NCBI GenBank assembly: GCA_964468805.1
Contig: CAYXWM010000001.1
Span: forward strand, 92,244-156,243
From: CAYXWM01 sp964468805
GTDB taxonomy: Bacteria; Bacillota; Clostridia; Lachnospirales; WRBF01
Length of the DNA stretch: 64,000 nt
Direction: 5' to 3'
Shown: piece by piece, positions 1-9,194 of the stretch
How positions within the stretch are numbered: the stretch's first letter is position 1
Layout: each line of letters begins with the position of its first letter
Translations under genes and position numbers: made by a program
The notes under the pieces: generated by a model
Databases searched by the model: none
Told to the model about the DNA's origin: nothing
Seen by the model: the letters and a program-made list of their open reading frames with translations, nothing else

Positions 1-248
1 TGTATGATGTTGAGCACGTTGTATTTAAACCCAAAAATATGACGGCAGAAGAGCTTTATGAGGGCACGGAATGGGCTTGGCGAGAAACATATAAAACCGG
101 TAATATTCTGCAAAGGATTAATAAACTCAGTGTTATAAGTTATCTTACCAATTTTGCATATCAAGGATATGCGGATAAATTTAAAAAATTCACCAAAGAA
201 GTTATGTGTGATAACTCCGATATACCGGATGTGGAGGTGAAATCTTGA
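1..248 (+). CDS. B12-binding radical SAM protein, C-terminal end only
   Basis: The window opens inside this gene. Codons are in frame from base 3 and the TGA stop is at 246-248, so only about the last 81 residues are visible. The tail (around FKPKNMTAEELYEGTEWA) looks like the helical extension after the TIM barrel of cobalamin-binding radical SAM proteins of the DUF4070 type. The next gene starts at a TTG that overlaps this stop by 4 bases (TTGA), so the two are translationally coupled and may be tandem paralogs. The catalytic cysteines lie outside the window, so the assignment rests on the tail and on the neighbour. Confidence 0.6.
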   Translation, partial: YDVEHVVFKPKNMTAEELYEGTEWAWRETYKTGNILQRINKLSVISYLTNFAYQGYADKFKKFTKEVMCDNSDIPDVEVKS

Positions 249-1582
249 AATTGTTGTTTATACTTCCGGCCATAGGTCGAAAGGACGGCGAAGAATATAT
301 AGGAACATGGAAGATGGAGCCTCTTACCATAGCAACTTTAAAGGCATTAACGCCCGGTGATGTTGAAACATTCTTCTTTGATGACCGTATTGAAGATATT
401 AATTATGATATAGGCGTTGACTTGGTTGCTGTTTCGGTTGAAACCTATACATCAAGCAGGGCATATAAAATAGCAAAAAAGTTCAGAGAAAAGGGCATTG
501 GGGTTGTATTGGGCGGCTATCATGTTACAGCTGTTCCGGACGAGGCTTTGGAACATTGCGACAGCATAATAGTAGGAAACGCGGAAGCCGTTTGGGTCCG
601 GATGCTTAATGATTTCAAGAACAATAAGCTAAAAAGCAGATATGACGGCGAGCGTGGCGGTGTACCGCCCATGCCGGACAGAAGTATTTATTCCGGCAAA
701 AAGTATTTGCCCATAACCTTAATAGAAACAGGACGAGGCTGCCCCCATACCTGTGAATTTTGTGCCATTACTTCCTACTATTGCGGAAAATATACTCCAC
801 GCCCCATAAGCCATATTGTCGAGGAAATAAAAATGGCAAAAAACAAAGTGGTATTCTTTGTAGACGACAATATAACCGCACAAAGAGGACATTTAATGGA
901 TTTGTGCAAAGCCATAACACCACTGAAAATAAAATGGACAAGTCAAGTATCCTTGCTTATTGCGAAGGATGATGAGTTGCTTAATGCTATGAAAAAAAGC
1001 GGTTGTCAGGTAGTTTTGATTGGGTTTGAAAGCCTAGATAAGGCAAACCTGGACCAGATGAATAAAAGTTGGAATTATAAGCTGGGCGAGAGAGACGAGA
1101 TGGTACGAAAAATACATAAAACGGGTATCGGTATCTACGCCACTTTCGTATTTGGCTTTGATTTTGACGGCGTTGAAAGCTTTGACGACACGCTGAATTT
1201 TGCTATGAAACATAAATTCTTCTTCGCCGCCTTTAATCATTTGCTACCGTTTCCGGGAACACCGCTTTATGAGCGATTACAGGCTGAAAACAGACTGTTA
1301 TACGAAAAATGGTGGCTGAAACACGATTATAAATATGGAGATATACCGTATAAACCCAAAGAGATTTTGCCGGAAAAACTAAAGGATTATTGTGCGGAAG
1401 CAAGGCGAAAATTTTTCAGACCTTTAAACATTTTCAAGCGTGGAATGGCATCTGTCAAACGTAACGCCAATCCTTTTATAACAGCAATTTTCTTTTCTCA
1501 AAATAAAGCCTTGGGCAAAGAGGTGGACAGAAAGCTTAATCTTCCGGTGGGTTCGGGGCTTGACGAGGGAGTTGCAAAATAA
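245..1582 (+). CDS. B12-binding domain radical SAM protein
   Basis: The protein has 445 residues. The first ~140 look like a cobalamin-binding Rossmann domain (MKLLFILPAIG start, GGYHVTAVPDEAL). Near residue 166 a CxxxCxxC cluster (GCPHTCEFC) marks the radical SAM 4Fe-4S site, followed by a TIM-barrel core and a C-terminal extension with GFDFDG and FPGTPLYERL, typical of cobalamin-dependent radical SAM enzymes. The start is TTG at 245, placed 7 bases after GGAGG at 233-237. It overlaps the previous stop, and the next gene begins at its own stop, so three genes form one operon. The substrate cannot be told from sequence; members act in methylation and rearrangement chemistry. Confidence 0.85.
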   Translation: MKLLFILPAIGRKDGEEYIGTWKMEPLTIATLKALTPGDVETFFFDDRIEDINYDIGVDLVAVSVETYTSSRAYKIAKKFREKGIGVVLGGYHVTAVPDEALEHCDSIIVGNAEAVWVRMLNDFKNNKLKSRYDGERGGVPPMPDRSIYSGKKYLPITLIETGRGCPHTCEFCAITSYYCGKYTPRPISHIVEEIKMAKNKVVFFVDDNITAQRGHLMDLCKAITPLKIKWTSQVSLLIAKDDELLNAMKKSGCQVVLIGFESLDKANLDQMNKSWNYKLGERDEMVRKIHKTGIGIYATFVFGFDFDGVESFDDTLNFAMKHKFFFAAFNHLLPFPGTPLYERLQAENRLLYEKWWLKHDYKYGDIPYKPKEILPEKLKDYCAEARRKFFRPLNIFKRGMASVKRNANPFITAIFFSQNKALGKEVDRKLNLPVGSGLDEGVAK

Positions 1583-2445
1583 TGGGATACATATATGAGT
1601 ACGCAACAGAAAAAGACGGCGAAGAAATAGCAGCTTTATTGGAAAACGTCAGCTTCCAAGGTGAAATATCCGTTGCTTATTGCCGCAGACCCAACGCAGT
1701 CTTATCTCTGGCAAAAGATGGCGATAAATCCACATTTGTTGTAGCAAAAGACGAGACCGGAAAAATTGTTGGTACGGGAGCCTGTGTTATAAAGGGTGAT
1801 ACTGCCTATTTGACAGGAATGAGAGCCGTTAGGTTAACCAATATTCCCAAATCCTATGAATTATTGCGTGAGTTTTGTGTTAGTAACGGTGTCAAGTTAA
1901 CTTATACAACAATATTGAAAGATAATATAGGGATTCAAGCCATGCTTGAAAAGAATCGCCCGAAGATGCCCAACTATTTATCGCATTCCGAATGTACTGT
2001 AAATATAATCAGAAAAAACCTGCGTATTAAGGATAAAAACAGGTTGATTAAATCGGGAGATACGTATATTTTAATAAATACCCGGGGTGATGAAATAGCC
2101 CGAGGAAAACCGGTTGAACAATGGGATTATAAGCAATATGTAGTTAAACATTACGGTTTTAAAATGAGATTGATCAAGAGATTTTTTAAGTGGATACCCG
2201 ATGAAAATGAGGTTTTGAAATTCTTTACATTAAGGGAAGTAAAAGCAGAAAACAACACTGCTCTTGAAAGTTTTTTACGTCACATATCCCATCTGCCTCT
2301 TGAGGGCAGCTTTTTCCTTTACGGCGGCAATTTCTGCCCGGTGAAATTTTTGCAATATAAAAGTATTGTATATATAGTTGATTGGGATAAAACCATTAAC
2401 GATGCTAAAAATATTCAGATTGATATAGAAATATCGGATTTATAG
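1582..2445 (+). CDS. GNAT-like acetyltransferase of unknown substrate
   Basis: The protein has 287 residues. The first ~140 have the layout of a GNAT fold: an opening YEYATEKDGEEIAALL helix, then strands FVVAKDETGKIVGTGACVI and a middle LTGMRAV segment. The second half has no recognised family. The ATG overlaps the preceding TAA by one base (TAATG), and a GAGGGAG sequence lies just upstream, so it is co-translated with the radical SAM gene. It may modify the same product as the two radical SAM enzymes, but that is an inference from position only. Confidence 0.55.
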   Translation: MGYIYEYATEKDGEEIAALLENVSFQGEISVAYCRRPNAVLSLAKDGDKSTFVVAKDETGKIVGTGACVIKGDTAYLTGMRAVRLTNIPKSYELLREFCVSNGVKLTYTTILKDNIGIQAMLEKNRPKMPNYLSHSECTVNIIRKNLRIKDKNRLIKSGDTYILINTRGDEIARGKPVEQWDYKQYVVKHYGFKMRLIKRFFKWIPDENEVLKFFTLREVKAENNTALESFLRHISHLPLEGSFFLYGGNFCPVKFLQYKSIVYIVDWDKTINDAKNIQIDIEISDL

Positions 2446-2446
2446 A

Positions 2447-2686
2447 GGATGTATATACGACCCATACACACAGGAATTGAGGATTCAGCTGAAAGTGGGT
2501 TCAAATAAAGCTAAGGTTTACACAGGAATTTACGGTGTTCTGGACGAAGCCATAATGGATGTACCTGTAAAAACAATTAACGGCAGGGTTATGGTTCCGG
2601 TACGTTTCATTTCCGAAACCCTTGGTTGCCGGGCAAAATGGGACCGGAACACCAAAACGGTAAATATAGTTCAGGCGGCGGGTTAA
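2447..2686 (+). pseudogene. Decayed stalk-domain (copper amine oxidase N-like) fragment
   Basis: A short open frame encodes the second half of a stalk domain. The segment TINGRVMVPVRFISETLGC followed by W-x-tktVNI is the family hallmark and matches the two full-length stalk proteins at 9.2 and 16.2 kb. In-frame similarity appears to begin upstream of the possible TTG at 2477, but there is no signal peptide, no ATG and no convincing ribosome binding site. The stop of the acetyltransferase-like gene lies at 2443-2445. It is most simply the 3' remnant of a third stalk-domain gene. Confidence 0.6.
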
Positions 2687-2732
2687 ATTAGCTGCCCGTA
2701 CGTAGTAATTACACAATAACTCAATTAAAAAA

Positions 2733-2774
2733 AATGGCAACTAAAGGTCGTATAAGCGACTTATAGTTGCCATT
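2733..2774. terminator. Strong hairpin, probable terminator
   Basis: An 11-bp perfect stem (AATGGCAACTA at 2733-2743 with its complement at 2764-2774) is extended by a partly paired AAGGTCG/CGACTT region. An A-run precedes it and AATATTTT follows. It probably ends the radical SAM transcript. Confidence 0.65.
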
Positions 2775-2968
2775 AATATTTTCAACACAATTTTATATAC
2801 GGGAACAAAAAAGTAAAATAAGCAGATGTCATTGAGTTTATGCTAACGATATGCTATGATTGAACTCGGAAAAGTTTATGTTATCAATTCGATAAAACAC
2901 CAAACAGTTTGCCGGAAATATTGTTTTAACAATCAAATTTATAATTTACTGATTTGAGGTGTTGGAGT

Positions 2969-5494
2969 ATGGGAGCAACTGAAAATTTGAAGCAGATTAT
3001 CAGCAGGCAAAAAGAGGTTTTATTACAGCTTGAAGCCGAATGTCATCATATTGAGAACAGTGATACGGCTCGAGAGAATGAGGAATTAAAAGCAAAACTG
3101 GATATATTGCAAGCCGACTTTGAAAAAGCAAAGAATAATTTATCGTCACTTGCAAAAGAGAACGTGGGATTAAAAAATGCGTTGTATGAGCAAATTTATA
3201 ATGAAAAATTAAAAATTATCAACACTACTGCAACCAAATGTGATATTTACTTTAAATCAAAAATTGATGGGGAGCAAAATAGGCTCACCGTTCTTGAAAA
3301 TGGTGTTAAGGCAAGAATAGCCGATATTGAAGGGACTTTGCGTAAGTATAACATAGACACAAAGGACGAAATTTATGCAAAACTAGAGGAATTAACAACT
3401 CTGCTAAACGAAAAGGTTACAATCGCTAGGGCTAACAGAGCACATATTCATGGGGCTTTCACACAAGCCGAGAAGGAGGAACTTGAAGCTCTGAAAAGAG
3501 AACAAATTTCGGATGAACAGGTGCGTGCAGTTGCCAAAAAAAACAATTTTGAAAGATTTGTAGGGCTGAATTTACTGAATGTAATCGGTATATTTCTTAT
3601 TATTATAGGCGTTATCACAGCCTCACGCTACTCATATGTTGAATTGCCTGACGTGTTAAAAGGAATAATGATGTTTACTCTGGGTACATCTATGCTGATT
3701 GCCGGTGAGTTATTGAACAGGAAAAAGCCAAATATTTTCTCATTGGGCATAACTGCCGGTGGAGTTGGCGTTTTGTATGTAGCATTGGCAACAAGCTATT
3801 TCGGGCTTAAACTGCTTGAAATGTACCCTGCCCTTGCAGTCTGTGTATTGATAACAACAGTAGCATTTATCCTTTCAAAACGCTATAATTCTCAAATAAT
3901 TTTAGCCTTTGCTCTTATTGGCGGTTATCTGCCTATGTTCTCTATAGGCTCCAATTCAGCTGTTATTTACGGTGCAATGGTATATTTTATAGCACTTAAT
4001 TTGCTGTCGCTTGTGATATCCTTTAGCAAGAAATGGCGAGTAACATCATACATAGGGTTGGGTTTAAACATTATAGGTACTGTATACATCTGTTTCAATT
4101 TTGCATATCGCTCCACGACAGCAGAAAAAATAACAGTTATTTTATACGTTTTGTTTGCTTTTTTAATTTACAGTTTTATTCCAATAATAAGCACATATAG
4201 AACCAAAGTGAGATTTAGAATATCTGATGTTGTACTGCTGGCGATTAATACCTTTTTCAGCAGCTTGATTATGTACAGTGTGTTGTACATGTTACGCTTA
4301 GAGAATTTTAAAGGCGGGCTAGCTATAGCATTTGCTTTGATTTATTTGTTCCTTGGCAGACTGATTGAGAAAATATTTAAAAATACAGAGCTACCAATGA
4401 AAGTATTGTTTTATTTAACGGGGCTTGCTTTTGTTGTACTTATTATCCCGCTGCAATTTGGGTTGGAATGGTTATCTCTTGGGTGGCTTGCAGAGGGTGT
4501 ACTTTTGACAACTTATGGAATTATAAATAATGAGAAAACCTTCAGACGTTGGGGTCTTATTATAAGCGGAATGTGTTTGTTTGCATTTTTGTTTGTGGAC
4601 TGTTTAAGGACGCGGGACTATCTGTTTTCATATAAATATCTTGCAATTACTCTTGGCAGCTTGATGATTTTGGGTACGTACATATACAAAAAAATGATGT
4701 CGGGTGGATTCGTAAAAATCTACAAGTACTTTGCCCTTGTAAATGTTTGGTTTTATATGCTTTATATCCTTGGAAGATTGAGAAACGCTCTGTCTGACAT
4801 TAATTTAGACGGAGGAATTTACAGTATTGATTATTTAATTGCAGTTACCGCAGTTGTCTGTACTTTTCTGATTGCTTACGCTCTACCTCGAATAAAGACT
4901 TTACATGGACCGGGTATTAAAATATTAGCATTGATTTTATATTCTATAGGCATTCTTAGATTATTTATCATTAATAACACTACTAACCCATTAAATTCGT
5001 CCTTACCGGCACCGTTGGGTATTATGATTATGGTAACGACGGTTTTGGTTGTTGTAGGGTTAATTTCTGTACTTGCGGTTAGGGATTTGATGAACCTTAT
5101 AGTAACATGGCGAAAATCCGGAATAGAATGGTATCCGCTTATTATTTCCGCATACTTTGTAGTTTTGTTAACCCAAAATTTAATTACACAATACCGTCTG
5201 TCTTTTTCAAATGCCGCAATAAGTATAATATTTGTTCTGACAGCACTTGCTTGGATTATTTTTGGGTTTATAAGACGGTATTCGTATATACGGCGTTTTG
5301 GTCTTGGTTTGTCCATTTTGGCAGTAATTAAATTATTTTTAATTGATTTGTCCGCCCTAACCCAAGGATACGAAGTAGTTTCATATTTTACATTGGGAAT
5401 TACCCTTGTAGCTATATCTTTTGTGTACCAATACTTCAGTAAGCGTTTGGAACTGAAGGAGGAGGTGACGGTTGATGCTCAAGAGGATAATTAG
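2969..5494 (+). CDS. DUF2339 polytopic membrane protein
   Basis: The protein has 841 residues. The first ~190 are charged and coiled-coil-like (ENLKQIISRQKEVLLQL and onwards), and the rest is some twenty hydrophobic helices separated by very short loops, the arrangement of DUF2339. The ATG at 2969 is chosen over an in-frame TTG at 2954 because GAGGTG at 2956-2961 sits at ideal spacing for it and would overlap the TTG. The 3' end overlaps the next gene by 20 bases. DUF2339 and DUF3999 proteins are known to occur as pairs, and this pair fits. The function is not established; an envelope role is likely. Confidence 0.8.
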   Translation: MGATENLKQIISRQKEVLLQLEAECHHIENSDTARENEELKAKLDILQADFEKAKNNLSSLAKENVGLKNALYEQIYNEKLKIINTTATKCDIYFKSKIDGEQNRLTVLENGVKARIADIEGTLRKYNIDTKDEIYAKLEELTTLLNEKVTIARANRAHIHGAFTQAEKEELEALKREQISDEQVRAVAKKNNFERFVGLNLLNVIGIFLIIIGVITASRYSYVELPDVLKGIMMFTLGTSMLIAGELLNRKKPNIFSLGITAGGVGVLYVALATSYFGLKLLEMYPALAVCVLITTVAFILSKRYNSQIILAFALIGGYLPMFSIGSNSAVIYGAMVYFIALNLLSLVISFSKKWRVTSYIGLGLNIIGTVYICFNFAYRSTTAEKITVILYVLFAFLIYSFIPIISTYRTKVRFRISDVVLLAINTFFSSLIMYSVLYMLRLENFKGGLAIAFALIYLFLGRLIEKIFKNTELPMKVLFYLTGLAFVVLIIPLQFGLEWLSLGWLAEGVLLTTYGIINNEKTFRRWGLIISGMCLFAFLFVDCLRTRDYLFSYKYLAITLGSLMILGTYIYKKMMSGGFVKIYKYFALVNVWFYMLYILGRLRNALSDINLDGGIYSIDYLIAVTAVVCTFLIAYALPRIKTLHGPGIKILALILYSIGILRLFIINNTTNPLNSSLPAPLGIMIMVTTVLVVVGLISVLAVRDLMNLIVTWRKSGIEWYPLIISAYFVVLLTQNLITQYRLSFSNAAISIIFVLTALAWIIFGFIRRYSYIRRFGLGLSILAVIKLFLIDLSALTQGYEVVSYFTLGITLVAISFVYQYFSKRLELKEEVTVDAQEDN

Positions 5495-6665
5495 CTCGGT
5501 CTTTTTACCGGTTTATTTTAGTACCTCAGTATTTGCCCATACGGCGTCTATTCAAATCAACGGACATAACAAATATAAGGCTGTAAGATTAACACCTGAA
5601 ATTTATAACAATGCCAACAGTGATTTGTCGGACATTTTAATTAAAGACAGTAAAGGTGAGACTGTACCGTATTTTATTAACACAGGCTTACAAAACGGTT
5701 ATGAGCATAACGAAACCTATTCCATGGAACTGATAAATTCATATACAAAGGAAAACGATTTCTACTTTGACTATAAGCTATCTGCAATGAGAGAGAGCGA
5801 TACTGTTGCAACATCTCTTGAATTCTCTACCTCTAATACCGATTTCGTTAAGATTATCGATGTTTATGGCAGCTATGACAACTTACATTGGGATTTTGTA
5901 CAGAATGATAAATTGTATGATGTTGATGACAAATCAAAGTTGGAAATTTCATTTAACAAACCTCAGAAATACACACACTACCGTTTAAAACTTGGGAATA
6001 ATGATGAAAAAATAGCCTTTGAAGCCGTAAACTTAGTTTACAGCATAAATTCCGGAGAGAAGAACTATTTTACAGAAAGGTTCAATCCCGAATTTAACAT
6101 TGAGCAACGAGATAAAAAAACATTAATAAAAATAGTAGGTTTGAAACATTTGAGATTGAGTGAAGTTACAATCGAAACAGACAGTATGTTTAAGAGAATG
6201 GCAAACGCACCACTAGTAACAGGTAAAGAGATTTACAACTTGACGTTTAATAACACAACTTACACAGATACCACTATTTCCCTTGATTGGCAGATTCCCA
6301 AGGATGATATTTACGTTATTACAATAAACGATAATGACGACAAGCCTATTAATATTAAAGGCATTACTGTGCTGTATTATTCAGAGGAAATAGTGTTTGA
6401 GGGAAATACAAGCCAAAACTACACTCTCAGTTTTGGTGAGGATGCTACAAAGACACCTCCTGTTTATGACATTACAAGCTACAAGGAAGAAATTTTAAAA
6501 ACAGCAATTGATAAAGCAGCAATAGGAGCAATAATCTACGATGCAGAGCAGGAAAACAGGGAAAACCCCAACGAGAAGAATTATCAAATTGTTTTTAATA
6601 TAGTCGTAATAGGTACTACAGTATTGCTGGGCGGTTTGATTATCTATCGTTTAAAAAGAAAATAG
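5475..6665 (+). CDS. DUF3999-like secreted/membrane-anchored protein
   Basis: The protein has 396 residues. An N-terminal signal peptide (MLKRIISSVFLPVYFSTS, cleavage near VFA-HT) is followed by a beta-rich exported domain and a single C-terminal membrane helix ending in YRLKRK, giving an extracellular protein with a short cytoplasmic tail. The ATG at 5475 is preferred over the TTG at 5472 because of GGAGGTGA at 5461-5468. It overlaps the DUF2339 gene, the partner expected for DUF3999. A helical terminator follows, so the two form a closed bicistron. The family match is by eye and by pairing, so moderately sure. Confidence 0.65.
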   Translation: MLKRIISSVFLPVYFSTSVFAHTASIQINGHNKYKAVRLTPEIYNNANSDLSDILIKDSKGETVPYFINTGLQNGYEHNETYSMELINSYTKENDFYFDYKLSAMRESDTVATSLEFSTSNTDFVKIIDVYGSYDNLHWDFVQNDKLYDVDDKSKLEISFNKPQKYTHYRLKLGNNDEKIAFEAVNLVYSINSGEKNYFTERFNPEFNIEQRDKKTLIKIVGLKHLRLSEVTIETDSMFKRMANAPLVTGKEIYNLTFNNTTYTDTTISLDWQIPKDDIYVITINDNDDKPINIKGITVLYYSEEIVFEGNTSQNYTLSFGEDATKTPPVYDITSYKEEILKTAIDKAAIGAIIYDAEQENRENPNEKNYQIVFNIVVIGTTVLLGGLIIYRLKRK

Positions 6666-6685
6666 GAATTATATTTAATTAAATG

Positions 6686-6725
6686 AAAAAAGTCGTTGAA
6701 CAGAAAAAAATCAACGACTTTTTTA
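6686..6725 (+). terminator. Rho-independent terminator
   Basis: The stem AGTCGTTGA (6691-6699) pairs with TCAACGACT (6711-6719). It has A's before and a T-run after, and ends the DUF2339/DUF3999 transcript. Confidence 0.85.
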
Positions 6726-6778
6726 AGTGTTTTCCTTAGTTCAATCGTTATGTATGTGTAAGAGAAAAATTACTGTAT

Positions 6779-6869
6779 TATACCTAATTGCCGATTAAGT
6801 AGAAACAAAAGAGTATAAGAGCGAACCGTTTACAAAGCTTTTGTTACTATCTTTATGCATTTAAGTATA
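6779..6869. mobile_element. MITE family 1, copy 1 (91 bp)
   Basis: The ends are imperfect inverted repeats (TATACCTAATT at 6779 and TTAAGTATA ending 6869). Inside are a second inverted pair (AACAAAAG and CTTTTGTTAC) and the word GAGCGAACCGTTTAC. The same ends and internal word recur at 28514-28652. No coding capacity is present. It lies directly upstream of the ECF sigma gene, so that gene's promoter may lie in or next to it. Confidence 0.7.
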
Positions 6870-6889
6870 GACAAAGGAGATGATGAAAG

Positions 6890-7453
6890 ATGACGGATGA
6901 AGAAATTGCAAAAAGACTGTGTAAAAAGGACATGGTAGTTTTCGACTATATTATGGAGCATTACAATAAACTCTTGTGGGTTGTGGTGGGTAATATTTTG
7001 GAGAAAGCCGGTTCTCCGGAGGATATAGAAGATTGTATAAGTGATGTTTATATTAAATTGTTGGAAAATCCCAAGCTTTATGATTATAAAAAGGGCAGTT
7101 TGAAGTCTTTTTTGGTCAGGGTCGGAAAAAACCTTGCAATTGATAAATACAGAAAACTGACGAGGTGCAATGTTACTGCAATCAATGAATATTTCAGTGA
7201 AAACGAAGAGCAAGAGGAGGATTTGCTTCGGTCTATGCTTTCAAAGGAAAGCCGGGAACAAATCTTAGAGGCGTTGGATAACCTAAAAGAGCCTGACAGA
7301 GAAATTATTGTAAGAAGATATTTTTACAATGAAAAGGTTAAGGTTATATCCGAGAAAATGCGTATGCAGTCTAAGGAAATTGAAAACAAGCTATATCAAG
7401 GAAAGTTAAAATTGAAAACAATTTTAATTAACCGGGAGGGTTTTTATGAATAA
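6890..7453 (+). CDS. ECF-type RNA polymerase sigma factor
   Basis: The protein has 187 residues. Region 2 spans about residues 20-95 (DYIMEHYNKLLWVVVGNIL, then EDIEDCISDVYIKLLENP, a classic sigma-2 helix), and region 4 about 125-180 (ALDNLKEPDREIIVRRYF with a helix-turn-helix after it). The ATG has AAGGAG 11 bases upstream. Its last 8 bases (ATGAATAA) overlap the start of the anti-sigma gene, so the two are made in fixed ratio. ECF factors of this type respond to envelope stress; the signal here is unknown. Confidence 0.88.
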   Translation: MTDEEIAKRLCKKDMVVFDYIMEHYNKLLWVVVGNILEKAGSPEDIEDCISDVYIKLLENPKLYDYKKGSLKSFLVRVGKNLAIDKYRKLTRCNVTAINEYFSENEEQEEDLLRSMLSKESREQILEALDNLKEPDREIIVRRYFYNEKVKVISEKMRMQSKEIENKLYQGKLKLKTILINREGFYE

Positions 7454-8942
7454 CAAGGACTTCATTCATGAGCCGGATGATAGGGAAATTGATATGATGC
7501 TAAAATATGTCCCTACATATTCGGAGGTTAATGCAAGAAATATAAAAAATAAATTTGAGGAAAAAGCAAAAGTGAAACAAAGAAAGTTTTCATTTAAGAA
7601 GTTGGCGTTGGTTGGTATAGCGGCATCTATGGTGCTGGTTACGACCCTTGTCTATGCAAATATACTTGATTTAAGTAAAATATACAGAATTATCTTTGGA
7701 GAAAACTCGGAATACGTTGAGCAGCACATCGAATCCATAGTCGGAGCAAACGATATATCACCAACTAATGAAAATCGTGATAAGGATGAAAGCGTACAAC
7801 CTATTGAAAACGCGGCTGCGCCGGCAATACAAAGTGAATATGATGGGATTGTTATTAAGCTGATTTCTGCCATTAACGATGAAAATGTATTGAGAATTTT
7901 TGCCACCGTTACGGATACAAAAGGCGACCGACTTGGCGAATCTCTTGACTTTTCAAGCTGGGGGTTAAGTCAAGGCTATGGCGGTAACGTAAGTGTAGTT
8001 GATTATAATAAGGACACAAAGACAGCAACCATAATGATAACTTCATTGGGAAGCGACCATACCGGCAACGCAACCCTTACCATAAACGGTTTTTCGGTGG
8101 GACGCCAATATCTTGAAAATTTACCCGAAAGTAAAATTAACATAGGCGAACTTATTAAGGGACATACTCCAAAAATAATTTCTCAAGATGAAGTTTGTAA
8201 ACGCGGCGGTGTCAGTAACGACCGGGAGTTGTATGAAAAATCCGGTTTGTTGAAATTTGATGAAATAAGCGTTCCATTCGAAAATACGGGCATGTTTTCA
8301 ATTTCCAATATGGGTTTTGTTAACGGATGCCTGCACATACAAGCAAAAGCTGTTTGGAGTGATACATTCTTCGTTGATGCTCCTTACATTAATACTAAGC
8401 TTATAAATCCGGAAAAAGGATTGGTTTATGAACCCATTTCAAGGATTGATTTTATTTTGGATAAAAAATATGCATATGAAATATATGCCAAAGAACCCCA
8501 TGATCAATACATTGAAATGATTTATGACGGTATAACAAATCCGGAACAATTAAATGATTTATCGCTTACAATTGACTACATGATTTCGCCCAAGATTACA
8601 GAAGGTAAATGGGAATTTTCATTTATGGTTCCGGAAAAGGTTACTACAGAATTTAATATTGACAGAGAGCTACCTATAAACGGTGAGAAATTAAAAATCG
8701 AAAAGGTTTCATTGTCTCCGCTGGGAATAACCGTCCATTTACCCCGAAATATGTCGGCTGAATACAATCATAGGGATTTGGCAAGTGTTGAGTATGAAGA
8801 CGGGACTGTGGTTGAATTGACGGGGGCGTCAATCCATACTTATGAAGACGAATCCACCCTTATTTTTGGAGGACAAATTATTGAAATTGAAAAGATTAAA
8901 CAAATAATGATTAACGGTGAAATAATAAATATATCGAAGTGA
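7446..8942 (+). CDS. DUF4179-type membrane anti-sigma factor
   Basis: The protein has 498 residues. The cytoplasmic N-terminus (~50 residues, acidic then basic) should bind the sigma factor. One membrane helix lies at about residues 54-75 (LALVGIAASMVLVTTLVYA), and a ~420-residue beta-rich extracellular domain follows. This order and the 8-base overlap with an ECF gene fit the DUF4179 anti-sigma family. No zinc-binding HxxxCxxC motif is seen. A second, shorter pair of the same design sits at 55.0-56.8 kb with the same ATGAATAA overlap. Confidence 0.78.
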   Translation: MNNKDFIHEPDDREIDMMLKYVPTYSEVNARNIKNKFEEKAKVKQRKFSFKKLALVGIAASMVLVTTLVYANILDLSKIYRIIFGENSEYVEQHIESIVGANDISPTNENRDKDESVQPIENAAAPAIQSEYDGIVIKLISAINDENVLRIFATVTDTKGDRLGESLDFSSWGLSQGYGGNVSVVDYNKDTKTATIMITSLGSDHTGNATLTINGFSVGRQYLENLPESKINIGELIKGHTPKIISQDEVCKRGGVSNDRELYEKSGLLKFDEISVPFENTGMFSISNMGFVNGCLHIQAKAVWSDTFFVDAPYINTKLINPEKGLVYEPISRIDFILDKKYAYEIYAKEPHDQYIEMIYDGITNPEQLNDLSLTIDYMISPKITEGKWEFSFMVPEKVTTEFNIDRELPINGEKLKIEKVSLSPLGITVHLPRNMSAEYNHRDLASVEYEDGTVVELTGASIHTYEDESTLIFGGQIIEIEKIKQIMINGEIINISK

Positions 8943-8967
8943 TATTTAATTTTAAAATATAAATTCG

Positions 8968-8998
8968 AAAAGAAAACCTGTTTAAGGTTTTCTTTTCT
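8968..8998 (+). terminator. Rho-independent terminator
   Basis: AAAAGAAAACC (8968-8978) pairs with GGTTTTCTTTT (8986-8996), a U-rich arm following a 7-base loop. It ends the sigma/anti-sigma transcript. Confidence 0.8.
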
Positions 8999-9194
8999 GT
9001 TTATACACATCAATTTCTTATTTCTTTTTATCCAATCCACAATCCAGGGCGATTTATGGGCGTTGACTTATATTGTATTAACAATATTGAGAGGAACGTT
9101 GTAAGATAATACATACGAATTGAAGCTGAGTCAATATCTATTCTATGGTTTTTATGTTATGGTTAATAAAACTTAAAGATTGGAGCGGATGAAT

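Noticed and set aside
4876..5316. 146-codon open frame on the minus strand
   Set aside because: It lies within the DUF2339 gene on the opposite strand, with no start site signals and no family resemblance.
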